Of a stretch of 64,000 nucleotides of DNA, positions 8,651 to 19,335 are shown one piece after another. Numbering within the stretch: position 1 is the first letter of the stretch; every line of letters starts with the position of its first letter. Below the pieces are notes generated by a model that saw only the letters and a list, made by a program, of their open reading frames with translations, searched no databases and was not told the origin of the DNA. The translations under genes were made by a program, and so were the position numbers. Source of the stretch: Clostridium sp. AF27-2AA (GTDB lineage: Bacteria; Bacillota; Clostridia; Lachnospirales; Lachnospiraceae); NCBI RefSeq assembly GCF_003478505.1, contig NZ_QUFI01000008.1, positions 60,941-124,940 of the forward strand, written 5' to 3'.

Positions 8651-10360
8651 ATGAATACACTTGTTATAGTATTAATCGCAGCTGTGTGTCTGTTCTGCGG
8701 ATACACGTTTTACGGCCGCTGGCTTGCCAATAAATGGGGGATCGACCCGAAGGCAAAGACTCCGGCGGTTGCTTTAGAGGATGGACAGGATTACGTGCCG
8801 ACCGATGGCTGGACCGTTTTCGCACATCAGTTTTCCTCCATCGCAGGCGCAGGCCCTGTCACCGGTGCCATTCAGGCAGCTGCATTCGGATGGGTTCCGG
8901 TGCTTCTGTGGGTTATCCTTGGCGGCATCTTCTTCGGTGCAGTAACCGACTTCGGCGCACTGTATGCCAGTGTCAAGAATGAAGGTAAGTCCATGGGACT
9001 TCTGATCGAGAAATACATCGGCAAGACCGGACGGAAGCTGTTCCTTCTGTTCTGCTGGTTATTTACCCTGATCGTTATCGCAGCATTTGCCGATATGGTT
9101 GCAGGTACCTTTAATGCTTACACCGTAACGGATGGCGTAGCCTCCCTTTCCCCGGCGGCACAGACCAACGGTGCGGCAGGTTCCATCTCCCTGATGTTCA
9201 TTGTATTCGCCATGGTATTTGGTGTGCTGCAGAAGCATCTTCATCTGACCGGTTGGAAAGAAACTTTAGCCGGACTGGCATGTACCGTTGCTGCTTTTGC
9301 AATCGGTATGGCATTCCCGGTTGTAGCTGGTAAAGACACCTGGTCTTATCTGACCTTTGCTTACATCTTCCTGGCAGCGGTTATGCCGATGTGGCTCTTA
9401 ATGCAGCCGCGTGATTTCATGACCACCTTCATGTTTGCAGGCATGATCATCGGCGCAGTTGTTGGCCTGGTGGTTGCGCATCCGACCATGAACCTTCCGG
9501 CTTACACCGGATTTAAGAATGCCAAGATGGGCGATATGTTCCCGATCCTGTTTGTAACCGTAGCGTGCGGCGCGGTTTCCGGATTCCACAGCCTGGTATC
9601 TTCCGGAACCTCTTCCAAGACGGTTTCCAATGAGAAGGATATGCTGAAGGTTGGTTATGGCGCCATGGTATTAGAGAGCCTGCTGGCTGTTCTGGCATTA
9701 TGTGTAGCCGGTGCGGCAGCTGCAGCAGATGGTACCGCAGCAACCGGAACTCCGTTCCAGATCTTCTCTGCAGGTGTTGCAGGTTTCCTGGAGATGTTTG
9801 GTATCCCGGTTTATGTAGCACAGTGCTTTATGACCATGTGTGTATCTGCCCTGGCTTTAACCAGCCTGGATTCCGTGGCACGTATCGGACGTATGTCCTT
9901 CCAGGAACTGTTCTCTGCTGATGATATGGAGCATGCAGAGGGCTGGAGAAAGCTTCTTTGCAATAAGTACTTTTCCACTGTGGTAACCCTGGCCTGTGGC
10001 TTTATCTTAACCAAGATTGGTTATTCCAACATCTGGCCGCTGTTCGGCAGTGCAAACCAGCTGTTAAGTGCTCTGGTACTCATCACCCTGTGTGTATTCT
10101 TAAAGGTAACCGGAAGAGAGAACAAAACCCTGTTCCCACCGCTCATCATCATGCTGTGCGTTACCTTTACCGCACTGGTTGAGAGAACCATCGCCCTGGT
10201 ACATGCTTTCGGTGCAGGTACCGCAGTCTTCATGGTAGAAGGCTTACAGCTGATCATTGCGATCCTGTTAATGGTACTGGGTATCATCATTGTGTACACA
10301 TCCGGGAAGGAACTGTTTCAGAAGAAGGGTGTGAAGAACGCGCAGGTAAAGAATGCGTAA
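8651..10360 (+). CDS. cstA: CstA-family carbon starvation / peptide transporter
   Basis: Integral membrane protein of 569 residues with many hydrophobic segments. It belongs to the CstA family, members of which take up peptides or pyruvate. Family-typical stretches include QFSSIAGAGPVTGAIQA (early), VTDFGALYASVKNEGKSMG and VACGAVSGFHSLVSSGTSSK. The ATG at 8651 follows GAGAGGAGAG; an upstream in-frame ATG at 8492 lies inside the riboswitch and is rejected. The T-box leader implies induction on starvation for one amino acid, which fits a nutrient-scavenging peptide importer. It is followed directly by a terminator. Confidence 0.92.
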   Translation: MNTLVIVLIAAVCLFCGYTFYGRWLANKWGIDPKAKTPAVALEDGQDYVPTDGWTVFAHQFSSIAGAGPVTGAIQAAAFGWVPVLLWVILGGIFFGAVTDFGALYASVKNEGKSMGLLIEKYIGKTGRKLFLLFCWLFTLIVIAAFADMVAGTFNAYTVTDGVASLSPAAQTNGAAGSISLMFIVFAMVFGVLQKHLHLTGWKETLAGLACTVAAFAIGMAFPVVAGKDTWSYLTFAYIFLAAVMPMWLLMQPRDFMTTFMFAGMIIGAVVGLVVAHPTMNLPAYTGFKNAKMGDMFPILFVTVACGAVSGFHSLVSSGTSSKTVSNEKDMLKVGYGAMVLESLLAVLALCVAGAAAAADGTAATGTPFQIFSAGVAGFLEMFGIPVYVAQCFMTMCVSALALTSLDSVARIGRMSFQELFSADDMEHAEGWRKLLCNKYFSTVVTLACGFILTKIGYSNIWPLFGSANQLLSALVLITLCVFLKVTGRENKTLFPPLIIMLCVTFTALVERTIALVHAFGAGTAVFMVEGLQLIIAILLMVLGIIIVYTSGKELFQKKGVKNAQVKNA

Positions 10361-10386
10361 GAGTATATAGAAGCGTAAATACAAGA

Positions 10387-10425
10387 AAGACGCAAGTCAC
10401 AAAATATGTGACCTGCGTCTTTTTT
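10387..10425 (+). terminator. Terminator after cstA
   Basis: AAGACGCAAGTCACA (10387-10401) pairs with TGTGACCTGCGTCTT (10407-10421) with one mismatch, followed by a T run to 10425. It separates convergent genes and may work in both directions. Confidence 0.88.
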
Positions 10426-10438
10426 GAACTCAGATAGC

Positions 10439-12748
10439 TCATGCCGTCTGGTCTGTTTTTTTCACCCCAAAGCCCACGCGCACCTTGAACAGATCTCCAT
10501 CAATTAAGATCTCGAAGGTTCCGCCCTGGAGCTTTGTGAGGCTCTGGGCAATGGAGAGGCCGAGGCCGCTTCCTTCGGTGGTGCGGGAGACGTCTCCGCG
10601 GACGAATCGCTCAGTAAGCTCCTCGCCCTGTACGTTTAACGGGTTTGCGGATATGTTTTTAATCGTAAAGTAAACTTTGTCGTCTTTCAGTTCCAGGTCG
10701 GTGTAGACCCGGGTGTGTTCCATGGCGTATTTGAACGCGTTGTTGTAGACATTTTCGAGGACACGCCAGAGGTGGCGGCCATCTGCCTCGATGAGAATGC
10801 TGCTTTCCGGCAGTGTGGACACCAGCTCCAGACTTCGGGTAGCAAATTTTTCTTCAAATTCGCCGTTGGTCTGCCAGATCATTTCTACAATGTCCAGAGT
10901 GGTCATCTCCAGCTTGACGTTTCCGGAGCTTGCCTTGGAGGCTTCCACCAGGTCTTCGGTCAGATTCTTTAAGCGCTGGGATTTCTGATCCAGGACTTTT
11001 AAGTATTCTTGGGCGCGTTCCCCCGGAATCTGTTCCCTCTTCAGCAGGTCTACATAGTTAATAATAGAAGTGAGCGGGGTCTTGATATCGTGGGATACGT
11101 TGGTGATCAGGTCAGCTTTTAAGCGCTCGCTCTTGACCTGCTCCTGCAGGGCACGCTCCAGTCCGGTTCCGATGCTGTTGATCATGTTGCCGACTCTCAG
11201 TTCCTTTCCCTCCAGACCGGCCAGATTCATCTGATAGCTGGTGTCACCGCCCGCAATTTTTGTGATGGCATCTGCAATCTGGTCTTCCTGCTGGGACTGC
11301 AGGAACAGTCGGTGAAAGGTCTTGTAATCCAGACCGACCAACAGGAGGAGCGTGATGATGCCGATAATCTTTGCGGACATATGGGACCGTAAGCAGACAC
11401 ATACAGCGATCAGGCTGATGCCGATGGCCTGTGCTGCAAGAAAGGCAGTAAACAGGCAGAAGAGCCGCCGGGAGTAGGTATGGTCTGCAAAATACAGGTT
11501 CAGATTTTTGAGGAAATGGTGAAGCATACTGTTTGTCCCCAGCTGGCGGCTCTTGTAGCGCCGCAGCATGCTGAATGCGCCGGTCATACAGCAGCCGTAG
11601 ATGATCATGGCCCGCATCATCCGCTCGGCAAAGCCCCAGTCTTCAGTCCGGGCAACAAGATGGATCAGCGGATAACCAATCTTCTCTCCCAGAAATAGCA
11701 TGAACATGGTGCTGACTGCTGTCAGCAGGATCCCGCTTTCGGTGGTGATCATGTCAAAGCCATGCAGGTACGGACTAGTACGGTCTTCTGTGCGGTAACC
11801 GGATACCAGGATCAGGTAGTACAGTGTCACCAGGCAGCCAATGATGCCGATAGTCAGGCTGAACATGGCCTCGACGAAGCGGCTGCGCAGATGGCGGTAA
11901 TCGGCGGCCTGCCGGGCGTATACATCGTCTGCATCGTATTGGGTATTTACAGCAACTGTCATGTGATACCGGTCTGCATCATTTGCGTTCAGCTGCTCAA
12001 GCTGGGCCATGACATTTTTGGGCAGTTCATCCAGATTGCTGTCAATGAGAATGGAACTGCTGTCCACAGAGCAGTAACGGCCCAGGGACTTTAACTGGGC
12101 ATCGGTCAAATCTCCTGCGTTGGAATACTCTGAGACTACAGTCTCATCATCCAGATAATCGATCCGGAATCGGAAGTTGGATGGATTCGACAGCAGACGA
12201 TAGTTTACAATATAATATTCACTTAAGCAGTTTAATACCTCCCGGGACAGATCCAGCAGGGAGGAGAACGCATCGCCCGGTTCCTTTAAGGTGGCATTCG
12301 GATCGTAAGCGCGCCAGTATACCAGCTGGTCCTTTGCTGTGGAAGCATCGTCATAGATAAAGAGGTCATTGACTACCTCAAACTGGTCGTTTAAATAGAA
12401 CCCCTGGCTCTTGGCGTAGCGCAGGACTTCCTCCAGCGTGTAGGTGATCTCCGGGCCGTTGTCGCGGCTGACGGCAAACATTTCTTTGGAAAGATCCAGA
12501 TTGCCGTCCGTCTCGAAGACATCCCGGTAGGCAACGTATTTGAATACATGGTCCAGATCTTCCTGGAACTGTTGGCGGAAGGCAGCGGAGTCATCGTATT
12601 GGCGGTCCAGGATCCAGGAGAGGCCGGAGCCGACATTGGTATTTAAGTACATGACGCTGATGGAAAGCACCGCCATAAACAAAAACAAAATGTGCAGGAA
12701 CACGGCAATGTTCTTTTTGATCCGCATGGAATAATCTTTCAGTCTCAT
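10439..12748 (-). CDS. Membrane sensor histidine kinase
   Basis: Sensor kinase of 769 residues, partner of the response regulator just upstream (9-base gap; AGGAGCC ribosome site in the gap). It has one N-terminal membrane segment (about 14-35), a large extracytoplasmic region (about 36-285), then a block of about five membrane segments (about 290-465). This architecture is more elaborate than in a simple two-TM kinase. A linker leads to HisKA (NVSHDIKTPLTS, phospho-His about residue 552) and a HATPase domain with GSGLGLSIAQSL. The cytoplasmic part resembles VanS/PhoR-type kinases. The input signal is unknown; a cell-envelope stimulus is plausible. Confidence 0.93.
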   Translation of the reverse strand: MRLKDYSMRIKKNIAVFLHILFLFMAVLSISVMYLNTNVGSGLSWILDRQYDDSAAFRQQFQEDLDHVFKYVAYRDVFETDGNLDLSKEMFAVSRDNGPEITYTLEEVLRYAKSQGFYLNDQFEVVNDLFIYDDASTAKDQLVYWRAYDPNATLKEPGDAFSSLLDLSREVLNCLSEYYIVNYRLLSNPSNFRFRIDYLDDETVVSEYSNAGDLTDAQLKSLGRYCSVDSSSILIDSNLDELPKNVMAQLEQLNANDADRYHMTVAVNTQYDADDVYARQAADYRHLRSRFVEAMFSLTIGIIGCLVTLYYLILVSGYRTEDRTSPYLHGFDMITTESGILLTAVSTMFMLFLGEKIGYPLIHLVARTEDWGFAERMMRAMIIYGCCMTGAFSMLRRYKSRQLGTNSMLHHFLKNLNLYFADHTYSRRLFCLFTAFLAAQAIGISLIAVCVCLRSHMSAKIIGIITLLLLVGLDYKTFHRLFLQSQQEDQIADAITKIAGGDTSYQMNLAGLEGKELRVGNMINSIGTGLERALQEQVKSERLKADLITNVSHDIKTPLTSIINYVDLLKREQIPGERAQEYLKVLDQKSQRLKNLTEDLVEASKASSGNVKLEMTTLDIVEMIWQTNGEFEEKFATRSLELVSTLPESSILIEADGRHLWRVLENVYNNAFKYAMEHTRVYTDLELKDDKVYFTIKNISANPLNVQGEELTERFVRGDVSRTTEGSGLGLSIAQSLTKLQGGTFEILIDGDLFKVRVGFGVKKTDQTA

Positions 12749-12757
12749 GGGCGGCTC

Positions 12758-13453
12758 CTACTGTTTCTCAATCTTATAGCCAACACCCCAGACCACCTTT
12801 AAGTAGCGCGGCTCTCGCGGGTTGATCTCGATTTTCTCCCGGATGTGGCGGATATGTACGGCAACGGTGTTGTCGGCACCGATGGCTTCCTCATTCCAGA
12901 TCTGTTTGTAGATCTCATCGATGGAGAAAACCTTGCCGGCGTTTTTGGTAAGCAGCAGCAGGATGTTGTACTCAATGGGAGTCAGCTTGATGGGCTCGTC
13001 ATCGACAAACACTTCTTTGGTGTCATCGTTGATGGTAAGGCCGCCGCATTTGTACACATTTTCGTTGCTGCCCTGGCTTAAGTTGCCAAGCTGGGTGTAG
13101 CGGCGCAGCTGGGATTTGACCCGGGCCACCAGCTCCAGCGGGTTAAACGGCTTGGACAGGTAATCATCCGCACCGATGTTTAAACCCAGGATCTTGTCGG
13201 AATCTTCAGATTTAGCGGAGAGGATGATGATCGGGATGCTGCTGGTCTCGCGCACCTTTAAGGTGGTGCGGATGCCGTCAAGCCCCGGCATCATGACATC
13301 GATGATCATGAGGTCCGCATGTTCCGTTTCCAGAATTTTTAAGGCATCGTAACCGTCATAGGCTTTTAAGATGTGAAAGCCCTCTCCGGTTAGGTAAATA
13401 TCTATCGCATCGACGATCTCTTTGTCGTCGTCACACACTAAAATAGTCTGCAT
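12758..13453 (-). CDS. OmpR/PhoB-family response regulator
   Basis: DNA-binding response regulator of 231 residues. The receiver domain (1-115) shows the acidic pair CDDD near the start, the phosphoacceptor Asp in MIIDVMMPGLDG and Lys in YLSKPFNPLE. The C-terminal winged helix (about 135-230) ends with the family-typical VWGVGYKIE. It is first in a two-gene operon with the sensor kinase; AAAGGAGGACAACC precedes the ATG. It most likely controls its own operon, and no target operator is evident. Confidence 0.95.
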   Translation of the reverse strand: MQTILVCDDDKEIVDAIDIYLTGEGFHILKAYDGYDALKILETEHADLMIIDVMMPGLDGIRTTLKVRETSSIPIIILSAKSEDSDKILGLNIGADDYLSKPFNPLELVARVKSQLRRYTQLGNLSQGSNENVYKCGGLTINDDTKEVFVDDEPIKLTPIEYNILLLLTKNAGKVFSIDEIYKQIWNEEAIGADNTVAVHIRHIREKIEINPREPRYLKVVWGVGYKIEKQ

Positions 13454-13545
13454 GGTTGTCCTCCTTTGGCAGGTATGCTATGGTATAGTGGCTGTGTGCT
13501 GCTTCCGGCGTTTATCACAGAAGCGGTACGTCTTTTAGTATATAT

Positions 13546-13577
13546 CAAAAAGGGCCTTACCGCAATCGGCAAGACCC
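13546..13577 (-). terminator. Minus-strand terminator after the phosphotransferase gene
   Basis: On the minus strand GGGTCTTGCCG pairs with CGGTAAGGCCC (plus-strand arms 13552-13562 and 13567-13577, minor mismatches), followed by TTTTT. It ends transcription coming from 14380. Confidence 0.75.
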
Positions 13578-13587
13578 TCTTCTTTTT

Positions 13588-13620
13588 GGTTCCTGTTCAT
13601 ATATAGTGCAAACAGGAACC
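13588..13620. repeat. Perfect inverted repeat just after the phosphotransferase stop
   Basis: GGTTCCTGTT (13588-13597) and AACAGGAACC (13611-13620) form a 10-base-pair stem with a 13-base loop. It has no T run of its own but lies directly ahead of the terminator at 13546-13577, so it may stabilise the mRNA 3' end. Confidence 0.6.
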
Positions 13621-13627
13621 GTTTGAC

Positions 13628-14380
13628 CTACTGATAATCACATACATTCAGCCAGCTCTGAAGCAGTTCCTTTTCTTCCGGACGTTTCTTTGTGAGCTGT
13701 GCTGCAGCTACCAGAGGCAGCCACTGCTGTACATAGCGTTTGGCGGTACTGGTCTTTTCGCAGAACAGATCCATGTATTTTTCTGCCGCTGCCTGATCGG
13801 TCAGGCAGAACAGAAGATATGTTCTGGCTACGTCTGCGCTGGCGTTGCCCTGGGTTGCGTGAACCCAGTCAACGACATACATGGTGCCGTCTTCCTTCAC
13901 AATGATATTGTCCGGCTGAAAATCTCCGTGACACAGCTTGGAGTGTTTTGGAGTGCTGTCAAGGCGGGTAAGAAGATCGTAACGGTTGACAGAATCTAAT
14001 TCTTCCATCTCAGAGATCTGCCGCGCCATTTTGTCTTTTAACTTGTTCAGTAATGGACAGGTCTTGGAATGAATCATCAGCTGCAGTTCAACCATCTGAT
14101 TCAGATATTCGTCGCGCTTATCCGGATTTTCCTTCATAAGCTCTGTGAGTGTCTTACCTTCGATGTAGTCCCGGGTGATGGACCAACAGCCGTCCTCTTC
14201 GACAGAAACTGCCTGGATAGACGGAATGTTGATGCCGCCAATGGCCTCAACTCGTGCGCTGATCAAAGCTTCATTTAAAACCTCTGCCTTCGGGAAGCCC
14301 TTGCAGAAAACTTTTACCGCTTTATCGCCATCGCGATAGACACTTTTGGTCGCGTTTTTGGAAATTAACTCTCTTGCCAT
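13628..14380 (-). CDS. Aminoglycoside phosphotransferase-like (APH/choline kinase fold) protein
   Basis: Kinase-like phosphotransferase of 250 residues. The catalytic loop LCHGDFQPDNIIV (about residue 150; His-Gly-Asp plus downstream Asn) and the Mg-binding VVDW are intact, so it should be an active small-molecule kinase. The substrate cannot be read from the sequence. The family includes aminoglycoside, choline, fructosamine and homoserine kinases, so resistance should not be assumed. The ATG is preceded by AAGGAAGGAGAG. It is a single gene with hairpins after its stop. Confidence 0.85.
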   Translation of the reverse strand: MARELISKNATKSVYRDGDKAVKVFCKGFPKAEVLNEALISARVEAIGGINIPSIQAVSVEEDGCWSITRDYIEGKTLTELMKENPDKRDEYLNQMVELQLMIHSKTCPLLNKLKDKMARQISEMEELDSVNRYDLLTRLDSTPKHSKLCHGDFQPDNIIVKEDGTMYVVDWVHATQGNASADVARTYLLFCLTDQAAAEKYMDLFCEKTSTAKRYVQQWLPLVAAAQLTKKRPEEKELLQSWLNVCDYQ

Positions 14381-14563
14381 ACGAAACTCTCCTTCCTTAT
14401 ATTATGTTGCTGATGCTTACCGTCAGTTTTAATAACCGGATCATCAGGTAGGTCGTTTCCTATTTTACTACGAAATGGAAAGAATGTCATCTACTTTTTG
14501 ATAATTTTTTAACGAAATACATAATCTGTTTTTGTTATTTTCAAACGGGTGTGTTCCTGCGTA

Positions 14564-16483
<1,920 letters not shown>

Positions 16484-16487
16484 AAGG

Positions 16488-17822
16488 TCAATCCTCCCTG
16501 ATCTTTAAGACAACACTGCTGTTGTCTGGTAATGTAAGGTTTATTTTTCCGTTCTCAATCGGAATGATGGAACCATCTATCAGATTTTCTGCCTTGGATG
16601 CGCGCAGCGGAACCGGAATGGAAAGAAAGCTTTCCTGGTCATCACTGTTGGCCGCGGTCACGCAGATGCTGCCCTGGGCGTGTCTGGCGAAAGCATACTG
16701 CCGGTTGGTGAGCAGCAGCTCCTGATAACGCCCGCCGTGGAATTCCGGCTGCTCTGTATGAATTCCGGCCAGCTTCGTGATCAGGCCGGTGAGTTCATCA
16801 TGTTTTGCCTCGCCTTCTTCCAGGCTGATGCAGGGCCGCAGGGCGGCATCACTTTCACGGGTCCTTGTGCCTTCCAGGCCCCATTCCCCGCCATAATAAA
16901 TAGAAGGAATGCCCGGAAGGGTAAAGAGCAGAGCCCATGCCAGCGGCAGATGTGCCTTCTTGTTTAGTTTGCTGGCAATACGGTTTTCATCGTGGTTGTC
17001 CAGGAACGTGTAGAGCTTTGTGCCAATGGCTTCCAGTCTCCGTACATTGTGGGCAATCTCAAAGAAATTATGGTCATTGAGCCCGGAATAGAGGCTCTTA
17101 TGTAATTCGTAGTTGGTGACGGAATGGAGCATGCCATCGTTCATCCAGCGGCCATATTCGCCGTGGATGACTTCGCCCATGAGCCAGAAATCCGGCTTCA
17201 TGGAAGCGGTCTGGGTGCGCATCTCCTGCATGAAGCCGAAATCCATGACGTTGGCACAGTCTAAGCGTATGCCATCAATATCAAATTCAGAGATCCAGAA
17301 GCGGATGACATCGAACAAATACTGCTTTACTTCCGGATTTTGTAAATTCAGGCAGGGCAGTTCGAAATGTCCCTGCCATGCCTCGTAGCCGAAGCCATCA
17401 TTGTAAGGGCTGTTCCAGCCAAAGTTCACACCTTTGTACCAGCCGCAGTAGCGGGAACCTTCACGGTTTTGCTGAATGTCCCGAAATGCGAAAAATTCAC
17501 GTCCGGTGTGGTTGAATACTCCGTCTACGACCACCTTGATTCCGGCTTCATGGCAGAGCTTTGTGAAGTGCCGGAAGTCCTCATTGGTGCCAAGCCTGCG
17601 GTCCACAAGCTTATAATCTCTGGTATCGTAGCCATGGGAGGAGGACTCAAAGAGCGGTCCGATGTAAAGTGCGGTGCAGCCTAAGGCTTCCATGTGGGCA
17701 ACCCATTTGTCCAGTTCCGGAAAGCGGTCAGCCGCGGCGTCTTCGGTATTGGCGAATGGCGCCCCCAGCATACCCAGCGGGTAGATGTGATAAAATACTG
17801 CTTTTTCATACCATGATGCCAT
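16488..17822 (-). CDS. Alpha-amylase family (GH13) enzyme, maltodextrin/neopullulanase type
   Basis: Cytoplasmic GH13 glycosidase of 444 residues; no signal peptide is visible. The catalytic motifs are present: nucleophile region FDIDGIRLDCANVMD, acid/base GEVIHGEY, third acid FLDNHDENRI. It is shorter than secreted amylases and resembles the small intracellular enzymes that trim maltodextrins. A TTG at 17831 is in frame, but it is only 2 bases from AGGAGG, so the ATG at 17822 is preferred. It is upstream of glgB in the same transcript, pointing to storage-polysaccharide remodelling. Confidence 0.9.
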   Translation of the reverse strand: MASWYEKAVFYHIYPLGMLGAPFANTEDAAADRFPELDKWVAHMEALGCTALYIGPLFESSSHGYDTRDYKLVDRRLGTNEDFRHFTKLCHEAGIKVVVDGVFNHTGREFFAFRDIQQNREGSRYCGWYKGVNFGWNSPYNDGFGYEAWQGHFELPCLNLQNPEVKQYLFDVIRFWISEFDIDGIRLDCANVMDFGFMQEMRTQTASMKPDFWLMGEVIHGEYGRWMNDGMLHSVTNYELHKSLYSGLNDHNFFEIAHNVRRLEAIGTKLYTFLDNHDENRIASKLNKKAHLPLAWALLFTLPGIPSIYYGGEWGLEGTRTRESDAALRPCISLEEGEAKHDELTGLITKLAGIHTEQPEFHGGRYQELLLTNRQYAFARHAQGSICVTAANSDDQESFLSIPVPLRASKAENLIDGSIIPIENGKINLTLPDNSSVVLKIRED

Positions 17823-17859
17823 AGATATCAAGTCCTCCTGATTGCATAGTTTCGTTTGG

Positions 17860-18102
17860 CTAAAAATCCAGCTGTTCCAGAAGCTTGAAACGCCGGAGCA
17901 GAAACTGATAGCGGAGCCAGACCGCGTTTAGTTCGTAAATACAGCAGTCGATCAGAGGCGGGTCCGTCACCTGGTCGAACTGGTTTAATAAGGACTCCAT
18001 CTTATGCTGCGTCTGATGGATCTCTGCCTTCAGTTTCATGTTTTCACGGGCGGCCGCCTGTCTGCAGTCGTTTCGCGTGAAGAAAAGTCCGTTGTTTTTC
18101 AT
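17860..18102 (-). CDS. Small DUF2508-like protein
   Basis: 80-residue soluble protein with a charged, helical N-terminal half and a C-terminal segment DPPLIDCCIYELNAVWLRYQ. This resembles the YaaL/DUF2508 pattern, in which a LID..IYE.NA..RY motif is typical. Function unknown. AAAGGAGTGC precedes the ATG. It lies between the ArsR regulator and the amylase gene, all on the minus strand, so it may belong to the same transcript. In other Firmicutes the family sits near recombination genes, so the neighbourhood here gives no functional clue. Confidence 0.7.
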   Translation of the reverse strand: MKNNGLFFTRNDCRQAAARENMKLKAEIHQTQHKMESLLNQFDQVTDPPLIDCCIYELNAVWLRYQFLLRRFKLLEQLDF

Positions 18103-18164
18103 AAATTTGCACTCCTTTTGGAGTGTAGTATCTGGAATGGGTGGAAAATTATACGTATTTCTTC

Positions 18165-18497
18165 TTATTCCTGGCTGAAGATCTCTTCAACCAGGTACCC
18201 CAGTTTCATCAGCTGCTTCGTGCAGTCCAGAAAGGTAAGCCGGTAGTAATTGGAAGTACCGGACTGGGTGACTTCTACCAGTCCGCAGCTTTTCATAATC
18301 TTCAAATGATGGGAGATGGCCGGTCTGGACAGATTGGTCTGCCGGGTGATCTCGTTGACGTTCAGCCCTTCCGTGTGGCCGTTCTGGGAGGCAATGCACA
18401 ATGCTTCGATGATGTTTAAGCGGACCTCATCTCCGAGGGCGATAAACAGCGGCATGCAGCTGTGAAACAGTTCCTGTAGTTCTTTGGAGTCCGCCAT
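18165..18497 (-). CDS. ArsR-family winged-helix regulator
   Basis: Transcription regulator of 110 residues. The helix-turn-helix is evident in LNVNEITRQTNLSRPAISHH followed by LKIMKSCGLVE, the standard ArsR recognition helix and wing. Cys residues are present, but no clear CxC metal site is seen, so the inducer is unclear. The ATG at 18497 is chosen because AAAGGAGG sits just upstream; an in-frame ATG at 18536 lies within the probable operator. It is first of a minus-strand run leading to the amylase and glgB genes, which it may regulate along with itself. Confidence 0.88.
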   Translation of the reverse strand: MADSKELQELFHSCMPLFIALGDEVRLNIIEALCIASQNGHTEGLNVNEITRQTNLSRPAISHHLKIMKSCGLVEVTQSGTSNYYRLTFLDCTKQLMKLGYLVEEIFSQE

Positions 18498-18522
18498 AAA
18501 AACCTCCTTTGGTTTAAAAAAT

Positions 18523-18535
18523 TGAACTAAGTTCA
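18523..18535. promoter_or_regulatory. Probable ArsR operator
   Basis: TGAACTAAGTTCA is a perfect palindrome (TGAAC, TAA spacer, GTTCA) about 25 bases upstream of the ArsR start, the usual place for autoregulation by this family. Confidence 0.55.
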
Positions 18536-18619
18536 TTCTATCACGATTGATTGTTCACGTCAACCAAAAACAAAGGGACGAAAATAACATTTTTCGTCAA
18601 AATGTCCTATAGAATGCGC

Positions 18620-18676
18620 AAAAAAAGAGTTGCCGCAAAATTGTAGCAGACACGTTCCTGGTACAATTTTGCGGCA
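18620..18676 (-). terminator. Minus-strand terminator after the 85-residue gene
   Basis: A 15-base-pair perfect stem (18631-18645 with 18662-18676; arm TGCCGCAAAATTGTA) is followed on the minus strand by a run of seven T (plus 18620-18627). Confidence 0.92.
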
Positions 18677-18694
18677 GCCCTTTCTGACAAGCCT

Positions 18695-18952
18695 TTATTT
18701 ATCGAAATCCGTTTCAAAGACACCTTCCGGGGTGCGCATGGTGAGGATGCCTAAGTTGAATTCGTCATCTGAAATGGTAATGTGATATTCAAATACCACA
18801 TCCTCCTCGAATTTAGAGAGGAGAACGTAATCTCCGTTTTCTTTTCCTTCGATCTGGTCACAGATGTCATTGTAGACAGCTTCGCCGGAGATTTCCCGCG
18901 GATAGCCGGATGCTTTGATCTTTGCTTCAATGGCTTCGTATAATTCGTTCAT
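18695..18952 (-). CDS. Conserved small protein of unknown function
   Basis: 85-residue acidic protein with no signal peptide or membrane segment. It has a short helix (ELYEAIEAKIKASGYP), a DICDQIEGKENGDYVLLSKF segment and a predicted beta-rich C-terminus (VVFEYHITISDDEFNLGIL). I do not recognise a characterised domain; I have the impression of similar proteins in Lachnospiraceae but cannot verify it. It is a single gene with its own extended -10 promoter and a strong terminator. AAGGAG lies 10 bases before the ATG. Confidence 0.75.
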   Translation of the reverse strand: MNELYEAIEAKIKASGYPREISGEAVYNDICDQIEGKENGDYVLLSKFEEDVVFEYHITISDDEFNLGILTMRTPEGVFETDFDK

Positions 18953-18988
18953 GGTGCTGGTACTCCTTTTCTTCTTTCAAGTGTATTT

Positions 18989-19018
18989 AGTATAGCATTT
19001 TGCCCTGTCAATGTCCAA
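18989..19018 (-). promoter_or_regulatory. Promoter of the 85-residue gene
   Basis: On the minus strand TTGGAC (19018-19013), an 18-base spacer and TGCTATACT, an extended -10 whose TATACT occupies 18994-18989. Confidence 0.6.
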
Positions 19019-19065
19019 CCGTTTCCTCGTTGTCGATTCTTGTCGCTTTATGCCGATGCCAGACG

Positions 19066-19335
19066 TTGACGGCAGAGAAAATTATGGGTAAGATAAGACC
19101 ACAATCAACGCATCATTCCGATGCGGAATTCATCAGGCAGGAGCTTTTCATTCCGTACCATGCCGTTGGATTTCTAAAGTTATTGTTTCAAAAAGCCTGG
19201 GGCTTTTGGATATCCGCCGTTTCGGCAGAGTTTTCATTTTTATGAGTTTTTTGGGAGCAGCCATAACAGAGGAATATTTGTGGTTATGGCAGATGGAAAA
19301 GAAGGTGAGATTGCATAACAGAGGAAAGTATATAT
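19066..19335 (+). promoter_or_regulatory. Tad cluster promoter and about 240-base untranslated leader
   Basis: TTGACG (19066-19071), 17 bases and TAAGAT (19089-19094) form a likely promoter for the pilus cluster. The leader up to the first gene contains small hairpins: CGCATC/GATGCG at about 19110-19127 and AAAAGCC/GGGCTTTT at about 19191-19208. I found no known riboswitch and no supported gene in it; I specifically looked for a cyclic-di-GMP-I core and did not see one. Confidence 0.5.

Noticed and set aside
13628..14380. Antibiotic resistance gene (aminoglycoside phosphotransferase)
   Set aside because: Only the kinase fold is shown; the family has many metabolic members and nothing nearby suggests resistance.
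19000..19245. Plus-strand open frame of 81 residues upstream of the Tad cluster
   Set aside because: It crosses the predicted promoter, has no ribosome site and resembles no protein family.
19095..19335. Cyclic-di-GMP riboswitch ahead of the pilus cluster
   Set aside because: Considered because such switches often control pili, but the conserved core of class I and the pseudoknot pattern of class II are not visible.
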